DNA of 6,169 bases from the NCBI GenBank assembly GCA_007119985.1, contig SKOQ01000164.1, forward strand, positions 1 through 6,169, in the 5' to 3' direction. The notes beneath the pieces are model-generated. The model saw only the letters and a program-made list of their open reading frames with translations, had not been told where the DNA came from and made no database searches. This document shows, piece after piece, positions 4,602 through 6,169 of the stretch. The DNA is from Marinospirillum sp. (lineage in GTDB: Bacteria > Pseudomonadota > Gammaproteobacteria > Pseudomonadales > Halomonadaceae). Position numbers and translations under genes: made by a program. Position 1 is the first letter of the stretch, and each line of letters begins with the position of its first letter.

Positions 4602-6169
4602 ATGGCAGACTTACTTAGTCTTGGTCTCAGTGGCCTAAGAACCAGCCGCAACAACCTCAGCGTGACCGGTCACAATATCGGTAACATTGATACACCTGGC
4701 TATTCACGCCAACGCGCTGTGCAGGTGACCAATAATCCGATGGGTACAGGTGCGGGTTATTTTGGTACAGGTGCACGAACTCAGACGGTCGAGCGTATTG
4801 TGGATCAGTTTACTGTGACGCAGGTGCGTATGGACACCAGTCGCTATATGGATCAGCAGACTTTCCTGCGCCAAGCCAGTGAACTGGATGGTCTTTTGGC
4901 GAATGAAACCTCCTCCTTAGGCACAGGCATGAATAACTTTTTTGATGCCATGCAGAGCCTCTCGAATGATCCGCTTTCTCAACCCGCGCGGGAGCTGGTC
5001 TATAGCCAGACTGACAGCGTGAGTCAGCGCTTTAAAACGTCGCAGGCTCGCCTGAATGACCAGAATGACAATATCAATGCCCAGTTGCGGACACACACGG
5101 CCAAGGTAAACGAGCTGGCGCAGGGTATTGCTGATCTGAATAAGCAAATTCAGGTCTATGAAGGTTCACGCAATCAGCCACCGAATGATTTGTTTGATCG
5201 CCGCGATGAAATGCTGCGTGAGCTGAGCGAATATGTCGACGTGCAGGCCGTTGAGCAGGATGGCAACACCATCAACGTGATGATTGGTGAAGGCATTCCG
5301 CTGATTGTCGGCGATTCTGCTAGTCGTCTCGAAGCCGTACCTGGCACTAATGACAAGAGCCGCTACGAAGTGAATCTGGTCGATTCACGCGGCGCCAAGA
5401 TGAATATCACCAATAGCATCACTGGCGGTCAGATGGGCGGTGTCATCCGCTATCGTCGTGATACCTTGGACCCTGCCTTGGCCGAAATGGGCCGGATTGC
5501 TATCGTCTTTGCTGGCGAGATGAATAATCAACACAGCCAAGGGATAGATCGTGATGGCAACCAAGGTGGAGATCTGTTTCACGATATTAACCGGTCCCAG
5601 TCGCAGAAAGATCGCATCCCCGGTATTCAGCGTGAAGCACCAGCCGGTGTGTGGATTGACCCGAATGGTCTGAATAAACTACCAGCAAAAGAATTTACGC
5701 TCCGCCAGCAAGGTAGTAACTTTATTTTGCAAGATGCACAAACTGGGCAGAATATGACGCCGCCAGGTGGGCCTTTCACAACTATGGCTGACCTTAATGC
5801 TGCCCTGCAGGATACCTATGGTTTTCGTCTGACAGATGGAAGCGATGGCAATCCGCCAGGTGATTTAGATATGGGTACCGCAGGAATCAATGATCTTCTC
5901 AAAGGCGGCCTGCTGATTTCACCAACGCGCCTTGGCGCGTCCCAGTTGGAGCGCTCACCCCAGCTGACCGACACCAATAAGTTGGCGATGTCAGGTATTG
6001 CGGGTGATGAGAAAAATGCCGGAACAGCACGCATTAGCTACGCTGATTTGGCTGGTCAGAAACTATCGAGTTTTAACGGTGTTGATCTCACAGGCGCTGA
6101 ACTGACATTCGACGGCACTGCCTTTACTTTAACGGATAAAGCTGGAGTCGCCATCGTTGGTATTGCTAA
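4602..6169 (+). CDS. flgK: Flagellar hook-filament junction protein FlgK (HAP1, 3' partial)
   Basis: FlgK is the first of two junction proteins between hook and filament, exported by the flagellar type III system. The frame from ATG 4602 is open for 522 codons to the window edge. The N-terminal signature is clear: LLSLGLSGLRTSRNNLSVTGHNIGNIDTPGYSRQR (residues 4-38). Then come a helical D1 region with MNNFFDAMQSLSNDPLSQPAR (110-130), a Gln/Asn-rich helix (about 144-185), the family pattern PPNDLFDRRDEMLRELSEYVDV (193-214) and GGQMGGVIRYRRDTLDPAL (275-293) with IAIVFAGEMNNQHSQGID (299-316). Residues about 318-522 are the variable outer domain, with GGLLISPTRLGASQLE at 435-450. E. coli FlgK ends at 547 residues, yet here the conserved C-terminal helices (NLL..QQYYQANAQ type) have not begun at 522, so the full protein is probably well over 600 residues, as in pseudomonads. 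It lies 86 bases after flgJ, with its own candidate promoter. flgL is expected next. Confidence 0.97.
   Translation, partial: MADLLSLGLSGLRTSRNNLSVTGHNIGNIDTPGYSRQRAVQVTNNPMGTGAGYFGTGARTQTVERIVDQFTVTQVRMDTSRYMDQQTFLRQASELDGLLANETSSLGTGMNNFFDAMQSLSNDPLSQPARELVYSQTDSVSQRFKTSQARLNDQNDNINAQLRTHTAKVNELAQGIADLNKQIQVYEGSRNQPPNDLFDRRDEMLRELSEYVDVQAVEQDGNTINVMIGEGIPLIVGDSASRLEAVPGTNDKSRYEVNLVDSRGAKMNITNSITGGQMGGVIRYRRDTLDPALAEMGRIAIVFAGEMNNQHSQGIDRDGNQGGDLFHDINRSQSQKDRIPGIQREAPAGVWIDPNGLNKLPAKEFTLRQQGSNFILQDAQTGQNMTPPGGPFTTMADLNAALQDTYGFRLTDGSDGNPPGDLDMGTAGINDLLKGGLLISPTRLGASQLERSPQLTDTNKLAMSGIAGDEKNAGTARISYADLAGQKLSSFNGVDLTGAELTFDGTAFTLTDKAGVAIVGIA

Noticed and set aside
1..6169. Search for a novel system, mobile element, defence genes, tRNA, CRISPR or direct repeats
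   Set aside because: All coding capacity is accounted for by six recognised flagellar genes in a standard order with short gaps; nothing foreign was seen by eye.

Overview
This window is a stretch of a bacterial flagellar rod/ring/hook operon. All genes are on the + strand in the order flgF (5' end missing), flgG, flgH, flgI, flgJ, flgK (3' end missing). It encodes parts of the basal body that cross the periplasm and outer membrane: proximal rod (FlgF), distal rod (FlgG), L ring (FlgH), P ring (FlgI), rod cap/muramidase (FlgJ) and the first hook-filament junction protein (FlgK). Having both L- and P-ring genes means a diderm (Gram-negative) cell. Gene order, a two-domain FlgJ with a C-terminal glucosaminidase domain, and residue patterns close to Pseudomonas/Oceanospirillales-type proteins (for example RVYALTERPATD in FlgF) suggest a gammaproteobacterium with polar-type flagella. 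The genus cannot be fixed from this sequence.

Layout. flgF ends at 623. A 63-base gap with a short GNRA-loop hairpin precedes flgG (687-1475). flgH is best started at ATG 1534, where it has a lipoprotein signal and a good Shine-Dalgarno sequence, and runs to 2202. flgI (2220-3341) and flgJ (3352-4515) follow with gaps of only 17 and 10 bases, and the flgJ ribosome binding site overlaps the flgI stop codon. An 86-base gap then holds a perfect sigma-28 (FliA) -10 octamer, GCCGATAA, with a weak -35, followed by a perfect 6-bp hairpin and the flgK ribosome binding site. flgK begins at 4602 and is open through the end of the window at 6169. There is no gene-free stretch over 300 bases.

How the genes work together. 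FlgJ locally opens peptidoglycan and caps the growing rod. FlgF and FlgG build the rod. FlgI and FlgH, exported by the Sec system and not by the flagellar type III apparatus, form the P and L rings around it. After hook completion FlgK forms the junction on which the filament is built. The flgF-flgJ block looks like one middle-class transcription unit. The candidate sigma-28 promoter would give flgK extra late-class expression once FlgM has been exported through the finished hook-basal body.

I see no mobile element, tRNA, CRISPR array, defence system or unknown gene. The window is mostly a conserved locus, and the points worth a second look are regulatory details and small protein-level deviations.
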